The position numbers and the translations under genes are program-made. Of a DNA stretch of 64,000 nt, positions 11,660 to 22,401 are shown in pieces. This stretch comes from Sphagnum compactum (taxonomy: Eukaryota > Bryophyta > Sphagnopsida > Sphagnales): contig OZ234500.1 of the NCBI GenBank assembly GCA_965153455.1, positions 11,966,001-12,030,000 of the forward strand, in the 5' to 3' direction. The notes under the pieces were generated by a model, which was given only the letters and a program-made list of their open reading frames with translations, was not told the DNA's origin and did no database searches. Each line of letters opens with the position of its first letter. The first letter of the stretch is position 1.

Positions 11660-12790
11660 TCTTGCTTGTAAAAATCAAATTTAATTGCAATACCCCACGT
11701 TGTGTAATCCAAAAATGTGCAATACCCCTTTTTGGGTATCCAAGAAATGCTTTGGGCCAATCAACTATCGTTGGACACTATGAAGGGTATTGCATAACCA
11801 AACCAAAATTTAAATGGATAGCAATACCCACATTGGGGTATTCTGTAAAACACCATGTGCTTATTCATTTTGGCCTACGGTATTAGAAGGGCATTACTCA
11901 TGAAGCTACATTACCCCTTTCAAAGTATACTGAAAATGCCTTGGGGTTGATCACGTATATTTTGACAATTAGCAAGGTATTACATAACCTTACCAAAACC
12001 CTAAAAGGAAATCAATACCCCAATTGGGGTATTATGTCCATGGGTTAAATCATTTTTTGCTTAAGTTGTTGGAGGGGTACTGCTCATGGCCAAAAGGATG
12101 GAATTAAATTGTAATCCCCTTGTTCGGTATCCTAGAAATGTTTTAGGGTCAATCACATATCTTTCTACACTAAGTGGGGTATTACATAACCCTACCAAAA
12201 CCTAGAAGGAAATCAATACCCTAATTCAGGTATTTTATAAAACACCATGGGCTAGATCATTTTTTGCCTAAATTATTGAATGGGTATTGCTCATGGCTAA
12301 AAGGATAGATTTAAATTGCAATACCTTTATCATTCATGGTTAGAAAGATGGAGTGAAATTGCATTACCCCTCTTAAGGCATCCCGAAAATGCCTTGGTTA
12401 ATCACATATATTTTGACAATTAGTAGGGTATTGCATAACCTTAACAAAAGCCTAGAGGGTAATTAATATGAATTGGGGTCTTCTATTAAAACCATGGGCT
12501 AAATCATTTTTCTGTTTAAGCTATTGGAGGGGTATTGCTCATGGTTAAAAGGATGAAATTAAATTGCAATAACCTTATCCGATATCCTAGAGATGCTTTT
12601 GGGTCAAATAGTACATATCTTTCTACACTATGTGGGGTATTGCATAAACCTACCAAAACCTATAGGTAAAACCACATGGGTTGAATCATTTTCGTTTAGT
12701 TAATGAAAGTCGTATTGATCATGTCCAAAAAGCTTTAATTACCTTGTAATACCCTATTCAGGGTATCCCAAAATGCCATACATACTAAAT
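11660..12790. repeat. About six diverged ~200-bp tandem repeats inside the MULE
   Basis: The unit contains, in order, TTGCAATACCCC, a GGTATCC...AAATGC(C/T)TT segment, GGGTATTGCATAACC, CCAAAACC, AATACCC and ATTGGGGTATT, then CCATGGGCTAAATCATTTT. The GGTATCC marker recurs near 11733, 11918, 12122, 12374, 12579 and 12758, giving spacings of about 180-250 bp. Each unit carries the ten-base word TGCAATACCC in both orientations and so is internally palindromic in character. Confidence 0.75.
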
Positions 12791-13765
12791 CAAGTAAACG
12801 AGGGTAAGGCAAAGTTGGACACATTGATGGTAGAACGTTATGGAAGAGCTTGAACAAAGTTATAGAAATTAAAGGTAAAAATGTTAGAATTTAGGTTTTG
12901 TGGAAAATAAAAATAAATAAAAGTTCCTCATTTAATATGATTTGAATGATCTTTCTAAAAAAAAAAATTTAAAACACATGATCTACTTTTTTTAATTGTT
13001 CACATAATAATAAAAAATGATATCTCTTCCATATATTAATCCTATGTATGATTAAAAATTTATTTTATTGTTTTTTGCAATATAATGAGTAATTTCTCAC
13101 TAAAATAGATTGTGACCACTATTTACACCAATATTTACACCTAAAATATGATAAAACTATATGTAAATGTAATAATTAATTATATTTATATTTAATATAA
13201 TTTCTTCCCATTGTTATGTATAGTGCAATTTGTTTATGATGTTTTATATATTTTTTAAATATAAAAAATATCCAAAAAATAGTTTATTAATGATGTATAT
13301 TCAATCAATGCATGTAATCAAATATTTATTCTATGTAAATTGAAATTTAAGGAATAACATATCAAATAATGCCATTAATGATCACTAATTTTGTCACATT
13401 TCAATTAGTATTCTCTTTTATATTAAAATATATTAAAATATGTATTTTCTTCATCGTTTATTAAACCTAAAACACATGTGAAGTTTATTTGAATAAATGA
13501 ATGGTTAATTATGATTCAAAAAATATGAATGGTGTATAATCTATCAATTTTTCGTTTTAAAATTATTTTAATTGAAATCATAGTATAATAAATAAATAAA
13601 TATTTGAAATTTTAATTTTTTTTCATTACTAGAGATATAATATTTTCCTAATTTTTTTAACTTGGTAAAATTTTAATTAAACATTAAATATAGTTTAAAG
13701 ACGTTTTCAACATCATGAACAACAATAATTCATTAATGGACCAATGCAAACTGGTTAATATATGT
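12791..13765. other. Very AT-rich MULE interior
   Basis: Extremely AT-rich, with long A and T runs and no open frame of interest. It separates the repeat block at 11660-12790 from the oppositely arranged block at 13770-14220. Confidence 0.5.
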
Positions 13766-13769
13766 AAAT

Positions 13770-14220
13770 GAAGGTATTGCAAAATTAGCCACATTAATGG
13801 TATAAAAGACATATTGCACATGCATTGTAATTTTGGGCACAAGTAGTACCCTCCAATAACCTGGACCAAAATAATTCAATCCATAGTGTTTACAAATTAC
13901 CTTCATGAGGGTATTGCATTCTTCCTAAGTTTTTTTTAGGCAATGCAATACCCTTCTAGGAGCACATGGTGTTTGCAAAAAACCTTAAATAAGGTATTTC
14001 TTTTCCTTTTAAGTTTTGGTATGGCTATGCAATACCCCTTTAGGATTCTTTAGATATGTTATGGAGCCAAAGGAATTCTAATATGCCCTAATAGGGTATT
14101 GCATGTGCATTGAATAATTATGGGCACAATCAAACCCCTCCAATAACTTAGACTAAAATAATTCAATCCATGGTGTTTATAAAATACCTTCATCAGGGTA
14201 TTGCTTGCTTTTTTGGGTTT
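13770..14220. repeat. Second block of GGGTATTGCA repeats, opposite arrangement
   Basis: Two copies of a unit containing AAATAATTCAATCCAT(A/G)GTGTTTA, then TACCTTCATCAGGGTATTGC, lie at about 13868-13920 and 14155-14207 (period near 287 bp). Between them are TGCAATACCC words. The order of sub-motifs is that of the 11660-12790 block read in reverse complement, so the two blocks form a loose inverted pair around the AT-rich centre. Confidence 0.6.
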
Positions 14221-14565
14221 GAACTTCTTATTTTTGGGGTAAAAAAAGGTTTTTTGGTTTGAGTGGAAGATTATAATCAATTTTTGATAATTTCATCAAA
14301 CATACATATAAGAATATGTGAAAATGTATTTTTAATTATTAACACAAGATGTTGTAAAATGAAAGTAAAATGCTTTAAATTTAAAAAATGGGTGACATGT
14401 GTTACAAAAATGTGCAAAAAATGACCAAGTCCAAAACAACCCCACCTTAAAATGGGGAACATGTCCTAATGGTAAATATGTGGTTGCCTCAAAGATAAAT
14501 TGTTACCTTAAATCCTGAAGACCAAAACAACACCCTAATAAAAACTAGGATAAACTATGGGCTAT

Positions 14566-15442
14566 CTATATCACTACTAGAAGGGGATGGGATCCCATTG
14601 ACCTTCTTGTACTATTTTGATGCAACTTTTGCATCATGGGTGTGTCGTTGTGTAAATACGTGCAATTGACCAATGTTATGTCCATAACATTAGCCATAAA
14701 CACCTCCCTAGTGGTGCCTCGAACCCTAAAATAAACAACATAATATAATAAATATTGCATATGAATTTTAAAACTTAGAATTCAAATAAAATTAAGTATG
14801 GCATTATTGAAAATTTATCGACCATGAATCATTTCTGAATCATGGTATTGTGTGAGGAGACCAATCTCTTTATGTTGCACTATCTTATTTGATGTAGACT
14901 TCTAGTCGCACTCCATGAAAACACCTTTGAGTGCCTTTGCATACTTGGTTTGAGTCGTTCGAATCACAAATGCAAGGTCCTCATCGTACTTTAGCTTGGC
15001 TTGCACGTTGAGAAGGATGGGCCCACCCCATGTAGTCATGCTAAAAAGCCAAAGAACGTAGCTAGAGGTTAGCTTCACAAGTGCAGGCTAAACACTTCAG
15101 GTGTGTATTATAAATCAACTTGAGTGTATCCCACTCCAAGAGCGCATGGCTTTTAGCCTTAGCAATAGCCTTTTGTTCATTGCGACGAAACCGGGCCAAA
15201 GGGTTGTTCAAGACCCGCACATTCATTGCCACGTGATCTTGAACCCTTAGGCCTTTCTCCCGAGTAGATGGGTGTCCAGGCTTGCTCGGCTCCATGGTAA
15301 CATTGTGATGTGCCCACAAATGCCGCACCAAGTTGTACTTGGCTGTATAGGATGCATCACACCCATCAATGTTGCAAGCAAATTTGGGCCCATCCTTTGC
15401 CCAATGCACACCTTCTATGGCAACCATGGGAGGGGCAACCAC
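14566..15442 (-). pseudogene. C2H2 zinc-finger ORF remnant within the MULE
   Basis: The intact part is a 126-residue minus-strand frame (15442-15062). It contains one classical C2H2 finger, CNIDGCDASYTAKYNLVRHL followed by WAHH (Cys-x4-Cys-x12-His-x3-His), near residues 23-46, then a Pro/Lys-rich linker and an Arg/Lys/Ala-rich helical part (RFRRNEQKAIAKAKSHALLE). Coding-like sequence continues past the stop in other frames (about 15060-14830: GGPILLNVQAK and related), so the original protein was longer and is now broken. It is transcribed toward the transposase. The maize MuDR element also has two convergent genes, but no homology to its second gene can be claimed. A captured or element-encoded DNA-binding protein is the likeliest reading. 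Confidence 0.5.
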
Positions 15443-16490
15443 ATTTTAAACCAGAAAAACAAAAACATAAAACCTAATGTGAGAATTAATATTTTGGATG
15501 AAAGTTATGCCCTACACAATGTAGGTATTGCATATATAGATAAAAGATTATAACACACAATGAGGGTATTTCACAGAAAGATAAAAGAACAAAAACATAA
15601 GATGAGGGTCTTGTTAAACTTTAGTGTTGAAATTTGCATAAAAAAAAGCAAACCTTAAAAATAACAATATCACCTACAAAGCCTAAAACTATTGCCTACA
15701 AACTTAGACAAAAAAAAAATGCCCCACCCACCTTTTCACATGGAAAAGGAACGTGGGGCAGCTAAAGGTTTAAGCACCATAATTAAGGAAGGTATTGCAA
15801 TCACAAATTTGACAAAAAAAACCCCACCCATCCTCTCAAATAGAAAGGATGGGTGGGGCAATTATAATAAGTAAGGTATAATATGTCACCTCCATCAATT
15901 TGAACATGAAGTTTAACATCCCCATTTGCATTTTCTTGCCTAGGAGTTATAATTTATTGGTCCTCTATCATGTCAATAGTTTTCTACAACTCAATTTCAA
16001 TTCTACTAACATTTATGGTAGCAAAGGTTTCCCCAACTTCAACATTAACTTGCATTCCCTCCTCAATATTCCCATTTGGAACCAATGTAACCGCAATCTT
16101 TCGCTTGCTGTCTAATCACCCCAACTTCTACATTTCCTTTTTTCATAACACCTCCAATGCCACTTGTAAACTCAACTTAGGCTTGTTGATCTCCTGCACC
16201 ATTCCTTGTTTTCATTCAAGTGTGTATCTAACAAAAAGCCCAAAATTTTCAAAACAAAATGAGGACACTAGTTAATTAATTTCTAACTTTCTTACTAGCA
16301 CTTGGAAACAAAAGAAATACCTAAATTAGCTCCATAATAGTGGTAGTTACACAATAACAATAACAACCAAAAAGAACACGACTCCTTGAAGGTAGGAGTT
16401 CAAGAAAGATTAACTAGGTCGCCCCTTTGCAAGAACCAACAAAGAAAAAAAAGAACTTAGGTGTTTTTGTACGTAGTAAGAAAAAATAAA
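15443..16490. other. MULE interior between zinc-finger ORF and hairpin array
   Basis: No recognisable gene. Two GGTATT-type motifs occur near 15525 and 15568, matching the GGGTATTGCA family. CCCCACCCA is found twice (15722 and 15828), in near-duplicated contexts that end in GTGGGGCA; the two copies are about 105 bp apart and each forms a small CCCCACCC/GGGTGGGGC inverted repeat or close to it. Confidence 0.45.
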
Positions 16491-17880
16491 ATCATGACCA
16501 CTTGAGTAGCACTAAGGTCATTGTGGTCACTTTGTGCAATGGTAGAAAAAAAAAAACTAAGACGATGAATGCAACGTTCGTTGTCATGGTTTCAGAGTTT
16601 GCAACACAAAAAAAAACTAAGACGATAAGTGTGGCTTGTTGTCTTTGGTCTTACAGGTTGCGTAATAAGAAAAATGATGATGATAAGTGTAACTTGTCGT
16701 CGTGGTTTCAAAGCCCGTGACACAAAAAAATCACTCTGACGACAAACATAACTTGTCATCTTTGTTTTATAGGTTGCACAATAAAAAAACCACCACGACA
16801 AGCGCAGTGTTCATCATCGTGGTTTCAAAGCTTGCAACACACAAAAAAATTAGGATGATGAGTTGTGCTCATCATCCTGGTTTTACAAGTTGTGTAATAA
16901 AAGAAAAAACCATGACAATGAATGTGGCTTGTCGTCATGGCTTCAAAGCTTGCAACACAAAACACACACCAGGATGACAAACATAGCTTGTTATCTTGGT
17001 CTTACAGGTTGCATAATTAAAAAAACCATGACAATAAACGTGGCACTCATCATCGTGGTTTCAAAGCTTGCAACACACACAAAAACCAGGACATCGTCTT
17101 GGTTTACATGTTGTGCATTAAAAAAAACCACAATGATGAGTGTGGCGTTTGTTGTTGTGGTTTTAGGGCTTGTAACACAAAAAAAAAACTAGGATGATGC
17201 GTTGCGCTCACCGTCCTAGTTTTACAAGTAACGCAATGAGCGCAACTTGTCGTCTTGGTCTTACAGGTTGTACAAAAAAAACCACGACAATGAGTGCAAC
17301 GCTTGTTGTCACGGTTTTAAAGCTTGTAAAACAAAAAAATCAGGACAATGCTTGTCGTCTTGGTCTTCCAAGTTACACAATAAAAAAACCATGACAATGA
17401 ACACAGCTTGTCATCGTGGTTTTGGAGCTTGCAACACAAAAGAAAAAACACTAGGACAATGAGCGCAACTTGTTTTAGTCTTGTAGGCTGTGTAATAAAA
17501 AAGAAAACTATGACTTCGAGCGCGATGTTCGTTGTCATGGTTTCAAAGTTTGCAACACAGAAACAAAACCAAGACGAGGAGCATAACTCATCGTCTTGGT
17601 CTAACATGTTGCACAATGAAAGAAAAAACCATGATGATGAGCACGACACGCGTTGTCATGGTTTCAGAGCTTGGAACACAAAAAAAGAATTAGGATTACG
17701 AGTTGCGCTCATCATCTTGGTCTTACATGTTGCACAATAAAAAATAAAACCAACCACAACGATGAGCATGAAGGTCATCGTTGTGGTTGCAACATTAAGA
17801 AACAACCAAGCGATGAGCTGCAACTCGTTGTGCAGCTCATCATCCTAGTTTTGGAAACAAGAAAAAAAACAGGAAAAAAA
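16491..17880. repeat. Array of about 24 alternating hairpin repeats
   Basis: Units of 50-60 bp alternate between two types. Type A has arms like ACCACGACGATGA...TCATCGTCGTGGT followed by a TTCAAAGCTTGCAACACA linker and an A-run. Type B has arms like CCAAGACGACAAG...CTTGTCGTCTTGG followed by a CTTACAGGTTGCACAATA linker and an A-run. The full A+B period is near 115-120 bp. Arms pair within each unit: for example, a perfect 15-bp stem at 17751-17765/17775-17789, a perfect 11-bp stem with a 5-base loop at 16852-16862/16868-16878, and a 12-of-13 stem at 17569-17581/17587-17599. Arm sequences vary between units while pairing is largely kept. The array lies just inside the right TIR of the MULE. Confidence 0.85.
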
Positions 17881-18045
17881 AACACTTACTGAAAGCTTCG
17901 CTCCTCTTGATGATATGCAAGCTCCCATTGTTGGAGCTGCTCCCTCTTTGCACTTCAAGGTCCACAAGGTCCACAAGTTCCTCCCTTCAAGCTTTGGAGG
18001 CGCAAACCATAAACCCAACTAGTCAAGGTGGTTCTGAAGCTCTGG

Positions 18046-18378
18046 CCATGGAGGGGAGTGAAAATGGGTGATGGTATAGGTAGGGGGAGGTAGATGGGTT
18101 GGGTGGTGGAAGGGAGGTAGGTTGGAGGAGTAGGTAGGAGGTCCCATAAAAAAATTTGGGTTCAAGGATGGCGGGACGAAAGAAAAAAAACAAAAGGGAA
18201 GCCTGGGAGAAAAAACAGTGAGAGCTAGGAAAAAAAAAGCATGAGAAAAAAAAGGCCCAGGAAAAAAAAAACTACTGACCAAGTAAACTGACCCCTGGGC
18301 GACAGTTTCATCCCCTCCATCAATCCCAGAACGGGATTTTTTGGATGGTGCACTGGTGGGTGCTGGGTCACTCAGGCC
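18046..18378 (-). repeat. Right terminal inverted repeat of the MULE
   Basis: Read on the minus strand from 18378 it begins GGCCTGAGTGACCCAGCACC, the counterpart of the left end at 6908. The outer 33 bases match at 31 positions, followed by T-rich DNA and then CCTACC-rich DNA as in the left arm. It ends 88 bp before the first ATG of the GATase gene, so this arm may contribute promoter or leader sequence to that gene. Confidence 0.7.
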
Positions 18379-18387
18379 CACAAAAGG
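18379..18387. repeat. Right 9-bp target-site duplication of the MULE
   Basis: The nonamer cacaaaagg directly after the right terminal repeat agrees at 8 of 9 bases with cacaaaaag at 6899-6907. The single mismatch is at position 8. Confidence 0.75.
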
Positions 18388-18465
18388 AGCTTCGTCTCTT
18401 GTCTTTCGTGACTCACAAGCTCCTTGTGAACCAAGGAGGTGCGATAGATACTACTCATTAGGTGC

Positions 18466-21400
18466 ATGGCCGCGTGTGGTTCGCTTCGCTCGCGCTTCTC
18501 CGTATCCAACAACATCCTGTTGCTGCGTCTCGCGGAGTTCGCACTACTGCCACTTGTGATGCGCTTGCGCCAATCTCATGCAGAAAAGTTGAGGTATGAG
18601 AGAGAATTTTGGAGTAGGCTTTTTTGCGTCAGAAATCATCTCTATTCTCCCACAAGTACCGTGGCAGCAGATGTTGCAGTAGCACCTCCTCACGATGATG
18701 ATGATGGTGTATCATTGCCAAACGGGAAGTATACCGATTCTGTGAGTTCGATTCCTGCTTTCAGAGTGTTTTTGGAATTTTTTCTAGGTGTGATTGTGAG
18801 AAGCGGGGACGCAGGATTCCGGTTCGGTAATGGCTTCCGCTTACTCACGAACAGGAGTGTCTCTGGAACTTTGGCGTTGCCTCTTACCTCGTCTGCGTGT
18901 CTTGAGCGATTGAGCCATGGGGAAGCATTTGCGGGGGATAATAGTAATTTCGGCCGAAATTGTGTGAAAGGGCCTTTGCAAAGAGTGAAGGTTATAGGTT
19001 ATGGGAAGATGGCAGCGGATGAGGACGAGAGGAGCTCTGCGGTGTCGGATGCCGGGCCAATAGCTTCTTCAGGGGAAGAGGAGGCCGCAAACTTCTTGGA
19101 ACCACCGCGCCGGTTTGCAGTTCTGACGACGGGGCATGCAGCAGACTATACAACGAAGACCTACGGGGGCTACGGTCCCATGTTTGTGAAGATGCTGCGG
19201 GATCCAGGCGAAATTTGGGACGAGATCCTTGTTGTGGAGGGCCAATTTCCCAGCGAGGAAGAGCTTGACAAGTATGAAGGCTTTGTGATCACAGGAAGTC
19301 GCCACGATGCACACGGCCATGAAGAGTGGATCCAGAAACTGTGCTCCTTGCTTCAAAAGCTTCATCAGAGGCGTCGGAAATTGCTTGGTGTCTGCTTTGG
19401 TCATCAGGTACATATGCCAGCCGCCAAAATCCTTTTGTCAACAACCATACACATGCTTTTGTACGAGGAAGCGGTGCACAATCTCCCCGTTGCATCAGAT
19501 AATGAGAATTTTTTTTGAACTGAATCGTCATTGTGCTTCCCATATATCTTTCATTGGAGACTAGCCTTCTTGTCAAAGATACAATTTCTTTCTTGCTTCA
19601 AGAATGAGTGAAGAGAGAGAGAGTGGAACAATTGAACTCTATTGTGAAGGAAAATGGTGCTTAGCTTAAGAAACTATCAGCTCCAGGAGCTCTCTTCATC
19701 TGGATAGCCCTGGATGAGAACTGCAAACATTGAAGTAACTGTATTGGAAATCAACAAGATTGCTCAAATGATGTGATGCAAAGTTGTCGCCCCTTCCTCT
19801 TGATCTGAATTTGCTGCTACCACAAGAGAGCAGTCCATGAGATTTTATTCTAATCATTTGAGTGTGGAGTTGGTGCCCTTGTATTTTAGGTTTTGAGTCG
19901 TGCATTGGGAGGGAAGACTGGTAGAGCACCTGTTGGTTGGGAAGTGGGGCTCCGGGATATCACTCCCACTCCTGCTCTTCTTGCTAAATCCTATGGTCTT
20001 GGATTACCACCCAAAATTAAAATCCTGGAAGTTCACCAAGACCAGGTATGTTAAGACCCTTCTAACCTTTGAAAGATGGGGAAATGTTTTCACTTGAGTG
20101 AGTTAACAAAAAGTTTCAAAAGTGTTATATCATTCCTGGTGATATTGCACAAACCACTTGTAGAAAAGGTAGGTTTGATAATTGTGTTTTCATATGGCAC
20201 TGGGTGTCAAGGGAAGCATGTAGATGTGTAACATTGATATCTAGATAGAATTCTTTGGCTGGCCATAGCTCTTGTAAAGTCATTTTTGGTACATTTTTGG
20301 TGTTTGGGTTTGCATTTGATAGCACTTTTAATTGTCATCTTTGTCTTTGTTTGACTGAAACTGACACAACATCTGTTTGGTTGTTTTTAAACCTTTTTCT
20401 GGAGTTTCTCCCTGCAATCAGTGGTGTGCTTTTAAGGATGTGTTCTGGGCGCATGCAGGAGGCCCCAATCACAACCCTTAATGTAGTAGGTCTCTCTAGT
20501 GTCTTTTCTTAGATACTTTGTTGTATAAGTGCAAGCTAAATGAAGTGCAGCTTGTCACTCCACCAAGCTTAATGCGATTGTTGAGTCTTTTGATCGGTAG
20601 ACCTCTTGAATTGCTAGCCAATGTCATGACCAAGTCTTCCCACTGCTCTGGAAAATTAGATAGACTCTGGAAGCAATTTTTTGCATAATTGTTTTTACTA
20701 AATTTTTGCACATTATTATGTACTTCCACTGTTGGGAGCTTATGAAGTTAGTGTGGAGTAACAGCAGCTAGTCATTGCCCTCTCTGATCAATGTGATGGT
20801 CTAATTCTTTGTGGGGGATATATGAGGTTATGACCACACTCATTCTTGTCATGTTTCTTCTGGTAATTTGGAAGTGAGGCAACATTTCTTTGTTTACATT
20901 CATGGTTTTTGAGTTCCTCTCTGCAAACGCATTGATATTGTTTGTGTTGGGTACTTGTCAAAACACTCCCATGTGCTCTATCCTTCTCTCTCTGCCCCTG
21001 TGGAAACATGAATCTAATAGTCTCTTATGGGGAACATTATTACAGGTTTTGGAGATGCCCCCCGGAGCAGAGTTACTGGCATCATCAGAGCGAACAGGCA
21101 TTGAAATGTATTCAGTGGGGGAACATGCATTGGCCATCCAAGGTCATCCTGAGTTTTTTGATGATGTCGTCCTGGATCTCTTGAATAATCGTCTTAGTGA
21201 AATGATGAAGGTAAACACGCAACACTTCCTATATCAATCACTCTCTTTGTATACACGGTTGGTATAATACCTTGGCAAAATATGAATGACAATCTCATGA
21301 ACATAAGTCAAGTAATTGTGGTGCTAATATGCAAGGGAATTGTGAAGTTTTTAGAGAAGTCTCATGATGTACCTGTGTGCATGTCTGTCTTGTCCACTTG

Positions 21401-21550
21401 CTCTCTCATGTTCTGTTTGAGGATGCCTTCTAATCAAATTTCTCTCAACAGGAGGATGATATCAAAGAGGCAAAGGCATCACTAAGTGCTGCATGTGCAG
21501 ATCAAAATGTGTGGCAGAAACTTTGCAAGGATTTCTTGAAAGGGCAGTAA
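18466..21550 (+). CDS. Class-I glutamine amidotransferase, gamma-glutamyl peptidase-like, four exons
   Basis: Inferred exons: 18466-19407 (314 codons), 19890-20045 (52), 21046-21210 (55) and 21452-21550 (32 plus stop). Every intron is GT-AG and phase 0, giving 453 residues. The domain starts near residue 215 (RFAVLTTG, KTYGGYGPMF) and contains FVITGSRHDAHG and the nucleophile elbow LLGVCFGHQ with Cys310 (codon 19393-19395). It continues with GWEVGLRDI and VHQDQ in exon 2, and AIQGHPEF, the catalytic His-x-Glu, in exon 3. The C-terminus WQKLCKDFLKGQ is typical of plant GGP proteins, which hydrolyse gamma-glutamyl bonds of glutathione conjugates in the cytosol. Those relatives are about 250 residues, matching translation from Met182 (19009; about 272 residues), which has the better context (A at -3, G at +4). 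The 181-codon upstream extension is stop-free and Arg-rich at its start, so it may be a targeting sequence or an open leader. Confidence 0.85.
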
Positions 21551-22120
21551 CAGTCTCAGTCTTGATGTTTGTCTCTGCCAGCATAAATTGTGGGGAGGCT
21601 ATTTATCATCCAGTGTTCAACATCTCTCAGTCCGGCTGTATATAATATGACCTATTATTGATCCTACAAGAAAAAATGGATGTATGTAAAAAGAACGAGG
21701 ATGTCTATCTGCACACATTGGTAGAGGTGGGGGTTTGAGGGATCTTGAAATTGCCCTGCACTCTCCAATTTAGTGTAGGAGGAGGGGTTGTGTAATTCAG
21801 TCCTTAAAACTTGTTCTGCATTTGCCAGAACCTTTTGAAGAATTTCAACATTTTGGATGTTGAAATTGTAGTTTGTAGTGAAAACATCTTTCACTGCGTG
21901 CAGGTGCTTGATCCAATGGTAGTACAAGTGTATCTTTTGTCTCTTGAAAATGCATTGACAATGTTGTTCTCAACATGATGCCTTCACCTCTCAACACATT
22001 TTGGTGTCCCTAAACTTTCCTAGTTGAGGTTTGAAACCCATCTAAAGTAAATCTTTCAAAATGTCATGTCATATAGGCTGGTGGCCCACAGGTCTACACC
22101 AGTGTTGGGTGGGTACCTGC
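21551..22120. other. 3' flank of the GATase gene
   Basis: Probably the 3' untranslated region and downstream flank. No recognisable coding sequence and no clear repeat. Confidence 0.4.
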
Positions 22121-22390
22121 TGCTTTGGCAGGTGAGAACTATCAGTTCTGGTTTTGGTTAGTAAGAACCGAGCTGGAATCAGGTCTGATTTTCAAAACCA
22201 AAATCAGAACCAGATTTGAAAAAAAGGAGAACCAGACAGGAATTGGATTTGATTTTCAAATGGGAACCAGAGTTTATCTTTTGAAGAATTGCAACTGCAA
22301 CTGGATTCCTGGTTCCATTTATGTCTGGAACTGGAACCACAACAGTTCTAATTTATTTTTTAGAACCAGAACTGGATGTTCTTCATGAAG
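22121..22390. repeat. GAACCAGA-rich dispersed repeat
   Basis: The stretch is dense in GAACC(A/G)GA and AACTGGAA words, and a related stretch lies at about 34380-34620 (GGTTCTGGTTCC, GGAACCAGAACG). The open frame across it reflects this word bias rather than a gene. Confidence 0.4.
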
Positions 22391-22401
22391 GTAAAAAGCC
22401 A

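Larger units (their letters stand above)
6908..18378. mobile_element. Mutator-like element (MULE), about 11.5 kb, degenerate
   Basis: The two ends are inverted repeats: the outermost 33 bases (6908-6940 and the complement of 18378-18346) agree at 31 positions and both contain CAGCACCCACCAGTGCACCA. Similarity continues more loosely inward through T-rich and then CCTACC-rich DNA for about 330 bp. Flanking nonamers agree 8 of 9. Inside lie a broken transposase with Mutator/SWIM features on the plus strand (about 8780-11390), an opposing C2H2 zinc-finger ORF (about 15442-14560), satellite-like repeat blocks and a hairpin array (16491-17880). Long TIRs, 9-bp duplication and the transposase type all agree with a MULE. 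The transposase has many in-frame stops, so the element cannot move by itself. It sits between the DUF538 gene (start 624 bp to the left) and the GATase gene (start 88 bp to the right). Confidence 0.8.

Noticed and set aside
14572-14600. CACTACTAGAAGGGGATGGG as a CACTA end within the MULE
   Set aside because: The match is limited to a few bases, followed by a local GGGATCCC palindrome, with no partner end.
16491-17880. CRISPR array or long proteins in the hairpin array
   Set aside because: Repeats and spacers are not distinct, units are diverged, and the locus is plant nuclear DNA; open frames exist only because the repeats lack stops.
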